From positions 585,089 through 649,088 of the forward strand of contig NZ_QGDL01000001.1 of assembly GCF_003149245.1 (NCBI RefSeq): a stretch of DNA of 64,000 bases, in the 5' to 3' direction. The notes beneath the pieces are model-generated. The model was not told the DNA's origin and ran no database searches. It worked only from the letters and a program-made list of their open reading frames with translations. Shown piece by piece: positions 52,401-61,148 of the stretch. A program made the translations under genes and the position numbers. The stretch is from Faecalicatena orotica. Lineage in GTDB: Bacteria; Bacillota; Clostridia; Lachnospirales; Lachnospiraceae. Within the stretch, counting starts at the first letter, position 1. Every line of letters begins with the position of its first letter.

Positions 52401-52720
52401 TGGACTTTGAGATACATCCCGGTATCCGGATTCGTCGCAATCCACATACGCCCCGATACGACATACATATTCTCAGCCGGACAAATGACCTCATATTCCT
52501 CGTCTGATATCGTGCAGTCCGGTATTCCCTCTTTAAACTCACGAAACTGCGTGATAATGTTGTCCCTCCCTGTGAGATATTCCTCTTCCCCGGCCCCGAA
52601 CCATGAAATCTGCATTGCAAAATGGTCAATAATCCATCTTGTATCGTGCTCGCAGTAATGCTTGTGCATCATTAGGCTGGCTATTCTTCTCGCTTCTTCT
52701 ATCCGCTGATTTTTATTCAT
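49406..52720 (-). CDS. multi-PAS hybrid sensor histidine kinase with SnoaL-like N-terminal domain
   Basis: 1104 residues, apparently cytoplasmic. Order: SnoaL/NTF2-like domain (about 1-135: YCEHDTRWIIDHFAMQISW) that could bind a small ligand; coiled coil; at least four PAS domains (about 165-285, 295-415, 425-550, 560-690, by linker spacing); HisKA with MSHDIRTPMNAIMG; HATPase_c (N-box LLSNAVKYTGEEG, DDGIGM, GTGLGLAI); receiver near 975-1100 (LLAEDNLLNQ, LMDIQMPVLNG, MKPIEV). No partner response regulator is nearby. AGGAG precedes the ATG. Confidence 0.88.
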   Translation of the reverse strand: MNKNQRIEEARRIASLMMHKHYCEHDTRWIIDHFAMQISWFGAGEEEYLTGRDNIITQFREFKEGIPDCTISDEEYEVICPAENMYVVSGRMWIATNPDTGMYLKVHQRVTFVLQDTEDGMKCVHIHCSNPYQEMVEGEIFPEKIGRQSFDYVQERLTALEEEIKQQNRQLEVIMSSIAGGLKISNDDDTYSFAFVSKEAAALFGYTVEEFMEVTGGTAVGTVYPPDLDKALADCAEAFRDGGLTYSTRYRVRCRDGSLKWVMDSGKKAQDVDGRWMVNSLYLDITRTEEDAQRLREQTELLTSIYDTVPCGIIRFVQRNDGVSQLISLNKATVSLMGYRDIEEGVNDWHDGVLGAVLEEDQQKIRAHYSKLHQTGDRQDLEYRVKWKDGSIHWMDGTSMIVGMTAEKELIIQRTVVDITPRKNLQQRLNREQDLYRVAMEASAAVMFEYLMDTDTFISYEPQAGGGVVRHELNRYSEIILDEQIVHPDDAPKVLDNICHGRSEVFDVRCTTPGGERGKFIWFRVNCRLITEEGRPARVVGALQNIHSMKSKLFENSERLYMNQSALQAINDVYISMFYVDLFQDNYYAVRMPEVNEGDILPRRGSFTEGLRKYILHSINQDDLNRVAEICQREWLLNKLTGKNEHTEVEFRHQNPDLWLRLEIYPVSIENGKPRTIIIAFRNISEEKQRELEYYEEEKRAKAALEEAYHSLDRANRAKSDFLSRMSHDIRTPMNAIMGMTAIAEKNIGSQEKIEDCLQKISLSGAHLLELINEVLDMSKIESGNVGLNEEPIRLTELLEDVSQIIQPEAGSKKQHFSVSVKKMEHNAVRGDAARVKQVLLNLLSNAVKYTGEEGNISICLEEKLSSESGVGCYEIIVEDDGIGMTKEFQEKLFLPFERAEDPRVGWTQGTGLGLAITRNLVQMMNGTIQVESEINRGTKFIVTIYLKLVPETEDGSVPCSQKPDDMEYAFETGTRVLLAEDNLLNQEIVKELLDMYGIEVVCAANGQEAADLFETNPPGTYDLILMDIQMPVLNGYEATEVIRKSAAEGRRPDAADIPIIALTANAFADDVYRAKKAGMNEHVMKPIEVDHLISVMHHYLDRK

Positions 52721-52841
52721 GTCTGCTGCTCCTGCCCTCTATAGACTTATGTATGCATCATTATATCATAAATACAAAACCCGCGAAATACTTCATTCCA
52801 TATTTCAGTTTACATTCCGGCGCATATGCAGGGAGAAAATA

Positions 52842-52884
52842 ATCCGGACAGCATCCTCTATGTTTCCTAGAACGCTGCCCGGAT
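52842..52884 (-). terminator. guaB terminator
   Basis: ATCCGGACAGC (52842-52852) pairs with GCTGCCCGGAT (52874-52884) with one mismatch, followed on the minus strand by TATTTTC, 38 bp after the guaB stop codon. Confidence 0.75.
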
Positions 52885-52921
52885 AAAAATGTGTATCTTA
52901 TGCTTCTGTAAGTTTTCCGCG

Positions 52922-54415
52922 TTACCTCTTGTCTCTGAGTGTCACATCATGTGCCCCGCCTTCAACAATACTTGTGGACGATACCAGTGTGATCTTCGCC
53001 TTTTCCTGAAGTTCCGGAATTGTGAGTGCACCGCAGTTGCACATCGTAGAGCGTACTTTGCTTAACGTCTGGTCGACATTGTCTTTCAGACTTCCCGCAT
53101 AAGGAACAAAGGAGTCGACTCCTTCCTCAAAGGAAAGCTTCTTATCGCCGCCCATATCGTATCTCTGCCAGTTTCTTGCCCTTGCACTTCCTTCGCCCCA
53201 GTATTCCTTCATGTAGCTTCCATTGATATTGACCCTCTTAGTCGGGCTTTCGTCAAATCTTGCAAAATATCTTCCAAGCATAACGAAGTCGGCTCCCATT
53301 GCAAGTGCCAGTGTGACATGGTAATCATGCACGATTCCGCCGTCTGAACAGATTGGTACATAGATTCCTGTCTCCTGATAATACTCGTCTCTCGCTTTTG
53401 CCACCTCGATCAGGGCCGTTGCCTGTCCCCTTCCGATTCCTTTCTGCTCACGTGTGATGCAGATTGCACCACCGCCGATTCCGACTTTTACAAAGTCCGC
53501 ACCCGCTTCTGCGAGGAAACGGAACCCATCCGCATCGACTACATTGCCGGCGCCTACTTTTACACTGTCGCCATACATCTCCCTGATATAGTCAATCGTC
53601 AGTTTCTGCCATTCTGAAAATCCTTCTGAACTATCAATACAAAGAACATCAGCCCCGGCTTCCACCAGCGCCGGAACTCTCTCTGCATAATCCCTCGTAT
53701 TGATTCCCGCTCCTACCATATATCTCTTCGAACCATCAATCAGCTCATTCTCATTCTTCTTATGGGTATCATAATCCTTGCGGAAAACCAGATATACAAG
53801 TTCCTGATTCTTGTTGACAAGAGGAAGGCAGTTGATCTTGTGTTCCCAGATGATGTCATTGGCCTCTTTCAGTGTTGTATCCTCGTCGGCGTATACAACA
53901 TTCTCAAGCTTTGTCATGAAGTCCTTTACCTTCGTATCCGCATCCATCCTGCTTACCCGGTAGTCCTTATTCGTCACGATACCCAAGAGCTTCCCGCTCG
54001 GACTTCCATCCTCCGTAACCGCTATAGTGGAATGCCCTGTACGCTCTGTGAGTTCCAGTACATCCTGAAGAGTCATCTCCGGTGAAATATTGGAATCACT
54101 TACTACAAACCCTGCACGGTAGCGCTTTACCTTTTTAATCATCTCCACCTGGTCTTCAACAGACTGTGAACCAAAGATAAATGACAAGCCGCCTTCCCTT
54201 GCAAGTGCAATTGCCAGTCTGTCGTCGGATACGGACTGCATGATTGCAGAAACCATCGGAATATTGATACTAATCGCGGGCTCCTGTCCTTTTTCGTATT
54301 TCACCAGTGGTGTCTTAAGGCTTACCTTTGCCGGAATGCACTCTGCAGATGAGTAACCCGGAATTAAAAGATATTCGCTGAAAGTCCTGGATGGTTCTTC
54401 GTAATAAAATGCCAT
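52922..54415 (-). CDS. guaB: IMP dehydrogenase
   Basis: NAD-dependent oxidation of IMP to XMP, the first committed step of guanine nucleotide synthesis. 497 residues: N-terminal barrel half, two CBS domains (about 105-225), then the catalytic part with the active-site Cys in [15 protein letters not shown] (about 305-320; the usual GSICTT-type loop reads GAICIT), the phosphate loop [10 protein letters not shown] and the flap [23 protein letters not shown] site precedes the ATG. It is co-located with, but not co-transcribed with, the ade operon. Confidence 0.95.
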   Translation of the reverse strand: MAFYYEEPSRTFSEYLLIPGYSSAECIPAKVSLKTPLVKYEKGQEPAISINIPMVSAIMQSVSDDRLAIALAREGGLSFIFGSQSVEDQVEMIKKVKRYRAGFVVSDSNISPEMTLQDVLELTERTGHSTIAVTEDGSPSGKLLGIVTNKDYRVSRMDADTKVKDFMTKLENVVYADEDTTLKEANDIIWEHKINCLPLVNKNQELVYLVFRKDYDTHKKNENELIDGSKRYMVGAGINTRDYAERVPALVEAGADVLCIDSSEGFSEWQKLTIDYIREMYGDSVKVGAGNVVDADGFRFLAEAGADFVKVGIGGGAICITREQKGIGRGQATALIEVAKARDEYYQETGIYVPICSDGGIVHDYHVTLALAMGADFVMLGRYFARFDESPTKRVNINGSYMKEYWGEGSARARNWQRYDMGGDKKLSFEEGVDSFVPYAGSLKDNVDQTLSKVRSTMCNCGALTIPELQEKAKITLVSSTSIVEGGAHDVTLRDKR

Positions 54416-54546
54416 GATAATCCTCCTTTTTTGGCTGCTGTTCTTATGATTAACATATTTTCAGAATTATATGTTCCTATCGTACCACAATCAGCGCTGA
54501 CAGAAAACCCCAAAAGTTACCAAAAAAGGAGGCTGTTTTACCAGAT

Positions 54547-55791
54547 TTATTTTGCTTTCTTTGCTTCTTTCTTAGACTCCAGCCTGCTGATGATAATGGA
54601 GCAGGCAGCATCTCCTGTGATATTGACTGTTGTCCTTCCCATATCGAAGATTCTGTCCACACCGGCAACCAGTGCAATTCCTTCCACGGGAAGTCCGACA
54701 CTCTGCAGCACCATCGCCAGCATGACCATACCTGCCCCCGGAACACCTGCCGTGCCGATAGACGCAAGAGTTGCAGTCAGCACAATCGTAACCATCTGGC
54801 CAAGCGTCAGGTTTACCCCATAACAGGTTGCGATAAATATAGCACAGACGCCCTGATAGATAGCAGTACCGTCCATGTTAATCGTAGCCCCCAGCGGGAG
54901 TACAAAGCTAGCCACATCCCGTCTTGCCCCCAGCTTCTCTGCACATTCCAGATTCAGTGGAAGTGTTCCCACAGAAGAGGCACTGGAAAAGCCCATAATC
55001 ATTGCCGGTGCCATGCCCTTAAAGAACTTCAGGGGGCTGACCCCGCCTAATGTCCTGACAGTTGTCGAATATACCACAACTGCATGGATAATGTACGCAA
55101 TATATGCCGCCAAAAGTACCATTGCCAGAGAACCCAGAATTTCCGGACCATTCACTGCCACAACCGGTGTAATCAGACAAAAAACACCGAATGGGGAAAG
55201 CTTCAGTATCATTGTCATGACTGCCATGCTCACATCTGCCAGACTGTTAATCCCTTTTGCCAGTGCCTTTCCCTTTTCCCCTGCAACGATGATTCCAAAA
55301 CCAAAAAACAACGCAATGACGATCACCTGAAGCATCGTGGCATCCGCCATCGGCTGGATGAAGTTCGACGGGAAGATATTCACAAGTGTATCCATAAAGC
55401 TGACTGAATCTGCTGCCTCATATTCGAGTCCGCTCGTCTGGAGCACATGGAATGTTCCTTTGAACACATTTGCCAGAATCAGGCCGATCACTACCGCAAA
55501 TGCAGTCGTACACATATAATACACGACTGTCTTCCATCCAATCGAACCTACCTTACGAATATCGCTCATAGAAATAACCCCCGCAATAATCGATGTCAGT
55601 ACGATAGGAACAACGATAAACTTCAGCAGGTTCAGGAAAATCGTTCCGAACGGCCTGATGTAGCTCTCCGCCCACTCTGCCTTACCGGTAAGCATGAAGA
55701 TAAGTCCTGCCACGATCCCCAGTGCCAGCCCGATAAAGATTTGCATTGCCAATGATAGCTTCTTTTGTTTCTGCATAATTCCGTCCTCCAA
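54547..55791 (-). CDS. dicarboxylate/amino-acid:cation symporter
   Basis: 414-residue SLC1-type transporter (DAACS family) for glutamate, aspartate or C4-dicarboxylates with sodium or protons. Eight TM helices and two re-entrant loops, with the family motifs FSSASSVGTLPL (HP1, about 255-266) and ATINMDGTAIYQ (TM7 NMDGT, about 290-300). The 5' promoter TTGCAT-N17-TATAAT drives it. Single gene. Confidence 0.92.
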   Translation of the reverse strand: MEDGIMQKQKKLSLAMQIFIGLALGIVAGLIFMLTGKAEWAESYIRPFGTIFLNLLKFIVVPIVLTSIIAGVISMSDIRKVGSIGWKTVVYYMCTTAFAVVIGLILANVFKGTFHVLQTSGLEYEAADSVSFMDTLVNIFPSNFIQPMADATMLQVIVIALFFGFGIIVAGEKGKALAKGINSLADVSMAVMTMILKLSPFGVFCLITPVVAVNGPEILGSLAMVLLAAYIAYIIHAVVVYSTTVRTLGGVSPLKFFKGMAPAMIMGFSSASSVGTLPLNLECAEKLGARRDVASFVLPLGATINMDGTAIYQGVCAIFIATCYGVNLTLGQMVTIVLTATLASIGTAGVPGAGMVMLAMVLQSVGLPVEGIALVAGVDRIFDMGRTTVNITGDAACSIIISRLESKKEAKKAK

Positions 55792-55813
55792 TTTATATAT
55801 ATTTTATATACAA

Positions 55814-55842
55814 ATTATAAAATATTTATAATTGTAATGCAA
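55814..55842 (-). promoter_or_regulatory. promoter of the symporter gene
   Basis: TTGCAT (55837-55842) and TATAAT (55814-55819) on the minus strand, 17-bp spacer, in a very AT-rich intergenic region. No gene is supported in 55843-56005. Confidence 0.7.
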
Positions 55843-55969
55843 TCTTTATTTTTCCAATTAATTTGTTAGATAATTCACAATGTTCTGAAATCTTTCACTT
55901 ATTTGTGAATTGTTTCGGACATATATCATATGTAAATTTGACTTCTTTAGTTTCTGCTTTATTTCTTTT

Positions 55970-56051
55970 ATCTGGTATTTTTTCGAATATCTGTTCTGTT
56001 TTTTATTGAAGTCACTGTATAAATCTGGTAAAATAGACCCAGCTACCAGAT
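55970..56051. promoter_or_regulatory. promoter and ATCTGGTA repeats ahead of the orphan membrane-protein pair
   Basis: TTGAAG (56006-56011)-N17-TAAAAT (56029-56034) is a fair plus-strand promoter. ATCTGGTA occurs at 55970-55977 and 56023-56030, and its inverse TACCAGAT at 56044-56051, so the repeats straddle the promoter and start site and may bind a regulator. Confidence 0.5.
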
Positions 56052-56078
56052 AAGACATCTTCACAAAGGAGAAACATA

Positions 56079-57218
56079 ATGAAGGACATAAAATTTTTTT
56101 TAACTAATCTCCTCTTGCCATATGAAAAAATATGGACTATATATATGGCCGCTGTTACTATTCTTGCCGGTATCTGCTTTAACATTTTTCTTGCCTTGAA
56201 ATTTCATTGGGTCATGATTCCTTCACATCCAATGTTTCCATTCTTTATAGGTACGAACTTTATGTTTCTGCTCTGTTTTCTCATTTTCATACTGGAGTCC
56301 TTTTATCAGCGCCTGCTCGTTCGTTTCTTAGCGCCATTCTACAGCCAGGTTAAAACAAATGATCTTCGTCACTTCACTTATATGGAATATCATCAGATGT
56401 TTTCACAGATATTTCCTTTGAATGACCACCTGGCAGATATTAAGAAAAGATACCTTCCTTTTTTATACTGTTCCAGATTTTTAATGATACTATTGTATCT
56501 GACCATTTTGTTTTTATGTGGGACAGCAGATTATTTTTTCAGCCGGGTCCCCGTAGTTAAGACATCTTTTTGTTATTATCATTTTTTCATTATAATTGCC
56601 CTGATCATATATTTACTTCTGATCATGCATTTAAATACTTCAAAACTTCCTGACATGCCTCAGGCAAATAAGTGGTTCTTCTTCATACTTATTGTCCTTT
56701 ATATTACAGTAAAATCAGTCTCCCTGAAACAGAATTATACATTCTTCAATGATTCGGAGCCATTTATGGTACATATCATAAATTTTACAGAAAATGCTTT
56801 ATTTCCTTTATTATTGATCTGCCTTTATTTCAATGTCACAACCTCAAAATATATCTGCTTTGATATACGGCAGAAGTTAAATCTCTATGACACTTTTATG
56901 GGGGCATATATTTCATTCTCCGACATATTGTATACCCTGGAAACAGACACAGAAACTCTTGCACTCCTTTGCCGTTACTCAGCATACAAAGATCACAAAT
57001 CAGAAACGATACACATTGCTTCAAACAAGTACCCTGACGAAAAAATGCACTGGCTTTTATCCCAGCAGGATTTACTGTTGGAATGCTGCTGTCATTTTTC
57101 CGGGGATATGCTCAGCCGTTGTCAACAGATTTTTCAAAGTCTTCCTGATTGGTCGCTTTGTCTGCTGGACGAGGATTTCCCGAATAATATGATACAGTTT
57201 TTAGAAGAAAATCGCTGA
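56079..57218 (+). CDS. polytopic membrane protein, unknown function (orphan)
   Basis: 379 residues, noticeably AT-rich and Phe/Leu-rich. About six TM segments are readable: near 20-42, 52-74, 130-150, 165-185, 200-215 and 230-250, then a cytoplasmic C-terminal domain of about 120 residues with no known motif. AAAGGAGAAA precedes the ATG. I recognise no family. It is followed by 57270-58439, separated by 51 bp, and both are without counterparts in the region. Confidence 0.7.
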   Translation: MKDIKFFLTNLLLPYEKIWTIYMAAVTILAGICFNIFLALKFHWVMIPSHPMFPFFIGTNFMFLLCFLIFILESFYQRLLVRFLAPFYSQVKTNDLRHFTYMEYHQMFSQIFPLNDHLADIKKRYLPFLYCSRFLMILLYLTILFLCGTADYFFSRVPVVKTSFCYYHFFIIIALIIYLLLIMHLNTSKLPDMPQANKWFFFILIVLYITVKSVSLKQNYTFFNDSEPFMVHIINFTENALFPLLLICLYFNVTTSKYICFDIRQKLNLYDTFMGAYISFSDILYTLETDTETLALLCRYSAYKDHKSETIHIASNKYPDEKMHWLLSQQDLLLECCCHFSGDMLSRCQQIFQSLPDWSLCLLDEDFPNNMIQFLEENR

Positions 57219-57269
57219 GCATGCAGAATTTTAGAAAAATCACCAGAATTCACAGAGTGAGGTAAAGCT

Positions 57270-58439
57270 ATGAGTACAGAAGATAACAAAATCATTCATT
57301 TTCCGGGTTCTGACCCGGAAAACGAAAAAATTACGAGTAAGAAACAATTGCTTAAATCTTTCATTCATAAACATTTATCTAAAAGTTTTATTGCATTTGT
57401 GCTGGGGACGATTTTAATACCGGCCATTGGTTTCGTTCTTGGTCCTTATTTCAGCAAGAACATTGGGCGGACAAAAATCACAGACACCTATACCCTAAAC
57501 TATACCAGCGCTGTATCATCAGCATCACTGGTCAATTATAACGAGCCAGACCATTCTTCAGTACGTGAAAAATACACATTTGCCTGTGCTGTCAGAACCT
57601 GTTTCTCCTGTAGCAAGACTTCCATAGCGCAGGCAACTGATAATACACTGAATATACTGTCAATTCATGATTACAGTGAGCCTGTGCTGAATTATCACTG
57701 TCTTGCGAACGGCAATACCGTTAATTTTTATATCGTCAATTCCGGTGATGCCGCCGGATGTCCAGAAGGCGTTACCCTATTAGCGAAACAGACAGATACC
57801 GGCAGTCCCACAGACTCTCCCGTTCTTCCCTGGGATAAAGTAGCAAAATCTGACCCTGACGCAGCATTTCCGCTCAAACCTGCCCCTGTCGAAGGCGGGG
57901 ACGGTATCAAATACTATTCATTCGAACCAAGCGACTGGGCTTTTTCATTCATGCAGGATGGCGGACAAATTGAACTGTATGGAAAAGTTGAAAACAAAAC
58001 AGAATCAGCAGAGTTATTTTTTGGAATTATGTGTTTGTATGAGGGACGCCTTATTATAGAAGGCGGCGGAGCAGGTCCCGGGGACTCAAATATCCTGAAC
58101 TATGTTTATATCCCCGTTGACCACACCAGTGCAGGCGACATTATCCCGATCCATTCTACCTTTTTAATACAGGACCGGGCCGCCGCAGATACCGTCCTGA
58201 TACCGGATAAATCCTGCAGGCTTAAATACTCCCTCACCTATAAAATAGATGGCAAAGAATTAACCGCCGGCCCCTTTACAACCACAATCCATGTCCCCCT
58301 CTATGAAAACATGAGTACACTCAACATTGCCAATTATATGAATGATGCCGGTATGGATTATTACCAGTATACATCAAATCCTGAGCTTCAGGAAAAGGTC
58401 GGCCATGATCCGGTCCGTATTGTAGAGGGATATTACTAG
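57270..58439 (+). CDS. membrane-anchored extracytoplasmic protein, unknown function (orphan)
   Basis: 389 residues: a basic/acidic N-terminus of about 35 residues, one TM near 36-60 (KSFIAFVLGTILIPAIGFVLG), then about 330 residues outside the cell with beta-rich, Cys-poor sequence and a C-terminal TITYK-like repeated pattern. No LPxTG and no enzyme motif. With the preceding six-TM protein it may form a surface pair. AGTGAGGTAAAG precedes the ATG. Confidence 0.7.
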   Translation: MSTEDNKIIHFPGSDPENEKITSKKQLLKSFIHKHLSKSFIAFVLGTILIPAIGFVLGPYFSKNIGRTKITDTYTLNYTSAVSSASLVNYNEPDHSSVREKYTFACAVRTCFSCSKTSIAQATDNTLNILSIHDYSEPVLNYHCLANGNTVNFYIVNSGDAAGCPEGVTLLAKQTDTGSPTDSPVLPWDKVAKSDPDAAFPLKPAPVEGGDGIKYYSFEPSDWAFSFMQDGGQIELYGKVENKTESAELFFGIMCLYEGRLIIEGGGAGPGDSNILNYVYIPVDHTSAGDIIPIHSTFLIQDRAAADTVLIPDKSCRLKYSLTYKIDGKELTAGPFTTTIHVPLYENMSTLNIANYMNDAGMDYYQYTSNPELQEKVGHDPVRIVEGYY

Positions 58440-58448
58440 ACATGCCTG

Positions 58449-58823
58449 CTACTTTAGCAGTGCAAATTCATAGGCTTCCCTGATCCAGCCCATCAGTTCC
58501 TGATCAATCTCATCTACATCTTCCACAATTACATGATGCGTCCACCGGTTTGGATAGGGCTCCACTGCCTGCATGATCCGCGGCGATTCCAGCCGGTGTG
58601 ACAGACCAAATGTAACGATGATACAGATTTCGGGCCATCCTTTTCTTCTTCTGACCGGAAGCGAAACAAATGCAAAGTTATACTTGTTTTTGAACGAAAT
58701 CTGGGTCTTTTTTACTTGAATCTCAATATACGCACACTCTTTCAGGATTCTTTCCTCAAATGCCTGATATATCGGCAGGGCCTGGGGCATCTTATCAAAA
58801 AACAATAAAGTATCAGCTGTCAT
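58449..58823 (-). CDS. DUF5655-like protein
   Basis: 124 residues of the DUF5655 type, of unknown function, seen in small cytoplasmic proteins that often accompany carbohydrate operons. Starts DTLLFFDKMPQALPIYQAFE; has VKKTQISFKNKYNFAFVSLP. I start it at ATG 58823 (AAAGGAG). Final gene of the sugar-alcohol operon, 22 bp after the second dehydrogenase. Confidence 0.7.
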   Translation of the reverse strand: MTADTLLFFDKMPQALPIYQAFEERILKECAYIEIQVKKTQISFKNKYNFAFVSLPVRRRKGWPEICIIVTFGLSHRLESPRIMQAVEPYPNRWTHHVIVEDVDEIDQELMGWIREAYEFALLK

Positions 58824-58845
58824 AATCGTGCTTTCTCCTTTCAGG

Positions 58846-59931
58846 TTAGTCCCTCTTCTCCTCAATTCTGCCACACAATTGACGTGCATATTTTAATATT
58901 CCCTCAAACAGAGGATCTGTTTTCTCCAACCCGCAGATCTTCTCCAATATTTCTTCATAACTGTTTTCTGCTTTGATCCTGCGCCACTCTTCCTCACCTT
59001 CCTGGTCATACACTAACATTGCCCCCGCCGTCATTTCTAAGACGGCTGTATCTTCCCCATATTTTTGAAGCAGCTTCAGCGGCCCGATGACTCTTTCGTT
59101 ACTCGTCAGTTTCCTCTGTGGTTCGCGGGCGTTGCGCGCAATGGTATCGGCGATTGTCCTGTCGCAGAATTTTGCCCGTGACAGGGCGGCGAATTCCTGC
59201 TGGTCTTTTTCATCATAGCCAAATTCGAGGCACAGGACACGGTTCGTCGCCGCATAATTCTTATCAAGCAGTTTCAGAATCTCCGGATCATTTGCCGCCT
59301 CGCCGTAATCCGTGTATCCCCGGATATATCCGAGATATGCGATCACACAGCTTGCGGCATTGTATGTAAAAAGCTTCCTTGTCAGGAAATTGCCGAAATG
59401 ATCGATTGGTTTTACCCCTTTTACCGGCGGGATATATCCATTTAACAGCTGTGCATCACACTGCAGATACGGGTAGTTCTCTGAATAGATGTCCAGACCG
59501 CCGTCACTTGTAGTCGTGCAGAATACCGTTGCTTCGCTTATACTCACATTTTCTTTTCCGATTACGCTGCGCAGGGTTTCCGAAGGCCGGGAAGCATTTT
59601 CACATGTAATGATATAGCAGGGGGTATCCTCCAGTTTTCCTCTGAGCGATTCTCCGACTGCTTCCAGATTAGAGCCGCCCACAGACACGAAGATCAGTTC
59701 CACATCTGAAAAATCAGCCTCCTCCCATGTATATGCATGATAATGGTCAACTATAAATTTGGGACGTACATCTCCAAAAAAGGTGATCTGAAAGTTTCCC
59801 TTATCGTTTAGTTCTCTGACCAGTTTTGCATCTTTATCCACAAACATGATCTCTAAATGATCCTCTGTCAACAATCTTCCCACAAATCCCCGTCCGGTTT
59901 TTCCCGCACCGATTACCGCAATTTTACTCAT
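58846..59931 (-). CDS. mannitol-1-phosphate 5-dehydrogenase-like protein (second copy)
   Basis: 361 residues of the polyol-specific long-chain dehydrogenase family (MtlD type). N-terminal Rossmann motif IGAGKTGRGFVGRL (about 6-19). The catalytic K-x4-N-x2-H motif reads KLFTYNAAS: Lys and Asn remain but the His is Ser. The 8-bp overlap with the first copy and the conserved NAREPQRKL motif show common origin. It would reduce a hexitol phosphate or related sugar acid, or act with its partner as a heteromer. Confidence 0.82.
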   Translation of the reverse strand: MSKIAVIGAGKTGRGFVGRLLTEDHLEIMFVDKDAKLVRELNDKGNFQITFFGDVRPKFIVDHYHAYTWEEADFSDVELIFVSVGGSNLEAVGESLRGKLEDTPCYIITCENASRPSETLRSVIGKENVSISEATVFCTTTSDGGLDIYSENYPYLQCDAQLLNGYIPPVKGVKPIDHFGNFLTRKLFTYNAASCVIAYLGYIRGYTDYGEAANDPEILKLLDKNYAATNRVLCLEFGYDEKDQQEFAALSRAKFCDRTIADTIARNAREPQRKLTSNERVIGPLKLLQKYGEDTAVLEMTAGAMLVYDQEGEEEWRRIKAENSYEEILEKICGLEKTDPLFEGILKYARQLCGRIEEKRD

Positions 59932-61096
59932 TGATCCATCCTCTTTCCTTCAACAGTTCTATCTTTGATTTGATCAGTCTTCCCAGCTCCCCGTCTGCAT
60001 CAAGTCCGCATACATTTACAAGCACGGCGTCTATGCCCTCTTCTTTTCTAATCCGCTCCAGTTCCCGGGCAAACGGGTCACTGTCATTTTTGTAATAGAC
60101 AGCCGCCGCAATTGCCGTCGCCAGGTGCTCCGGCACGATCCCGTATTCCTGCACAAGCCGTGCAGAACCGACAAGGCGGTCCTCCCGGCCAAGCTTTCGC
60201 AGGGGATCGCGCGCATTGCGTTCAATAAAGTCTACAATCTTGTAATCCTGCAGTTTGCGCTTTGAGGTCCGCGTGAATGCAAGCTGTTCCTCCAGCGGAA
60301 ACTGGTGTTTCTTTGACAGTGCCTGTGCCGTCTCCCTGTACACACCTTCCAGAACTTCCAGAATCCGCTCGTCGTGTGCGGCATCCGCAAGTTTATCATA
60401 CCCCAGAAGCGCACCAAGATAGGATACCGTCCCGTTTGCCGCGTTGTAGGTGTAAAACTTCCGCTCAAGAAAGCCTGTAAATTCCTCAACCAGCTTCAAG
60501 CCCTGAATATCCGGAAGTTTCCCGGCAAGCCGGGAAGCATCAACAGGCAGCTCCCAGAAATCCTGAACATTAACAATCAACGGGTCCTTCTTGAGAAGTT
60601 CCTCCTCCGATTCAATTGCCGACCGCATGATGACAGCCTCCGTAATGCCTACGTGTTCCTCCAAATAGAGTTTCGCGTCCTGGCAGATCATTTCATCCAT
60701 AGCATCCTGAAGTATCTGTGCCGGCTGTTTCCAGTTTTCACACGTAATAATATTCAAGTCTTTGCCCGTCACCGCTTTTCTCTCGATCCCTTTTGCCAGC
60801 AGTTCTGTTATGCCGCCAAGATTTTTCCCTCCCACAGCTGTAAATACACATTCTGCCTCTGCGATGGCCTCCGTGATTTTCTCCGGCTCAGAGAACTTTA
60901 GTGCCCTGACACCTTTCACGACACAATTCTTATCACTGTTTCCAAGAATGTTTACCGTGTAGCTTCCCCGCTCGTTAATCAGATCGGCCAGCGTGTCGTT
61001 ATATTCGATAAATGTAAAATCAATCCCGCTTAAATACAGCAAATGCCCGATAAATCCTCTGGCAATCTTTCCTGCTCCAAATATTACACAACTCAT
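59924..61096 (-). CDS. mannitol-1-phosphate 5-dehydrogenase-like protein (first copy)
   Basis: 390 residues. Rossmann motif FGAGKIARGFIGHL (about 5-18). The motif K-x4-N-x2-H reads KFYTYNAAN: the His is Asn. ARDPLRKL is near the end. Overlaps the second copy by 8 bp and lies 52 bp after the FGGY kinase gene in one operon. The context suggests oxidation of a phosphorylated sugar alcohol to a keto-sugar phosphate, but the altered active site leaves substrate and activity open. Confidence 0.83.
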   Translation of the reverse strand: MSCVIFGAGKIARGFIGHLLYLSGIDFTFIEYNDTLADLINERGSYTVNILGNSDKNCVVKGVRALKFSEPEKITEAIAEAECVFTAVGGKNLGGITELLAKGIERKAVTGKDLNIITCENWKQPAQILQDAMDEMICQDAKLYLEEHVGITEAVIMRSAIESEEELLKKDPLIVNVQDFWELPVDASRLAGKLPDIQGLKLVEEFTGFLERKFYTYNAANGTVSYLGALLGYDKLADAAHDERILEVLEGVYRETAQALSKKHQFPLEEQLAFTRTSKRKLQDYKIVDFIERNARDPLRKLGREDRLVGSARLVQEYGIVPEHLATAIAAAVYYKNDSDPFARELERIRKEEGIDAVLVNVCGLDADGELGRLIKSKIELLKERGWINE

Positions 61097-61113
61097 ATTT
61101 TCTCCTTTTCTGT

Positions 61114-61143
61114 TACTGTGCCCCCCTGTTGGCGTGCACAGTA
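61114..61143 (-). repeat. intercistronic hairpin
   Basis: TACTGTGC/GCACAGTA (61114-61121 with 61136-61143) is an 8-bp perfect dyad between the FGGY kinase stop and the first dehydrogenase ATG, without a T-run. It may stabilise or process the operon mRNA. Confidence 0.4.
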
Positions 61144-61148
61144 CCTCT

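Noticed and set aside
55858-56064. A minus-strand open frame of 68 codons between the symporter and the orphan membrane genes
   Set aside because: No ribosome binding site, AT-rich composition without codon structure, and it overlaps the promoter of the plus-strand gene.
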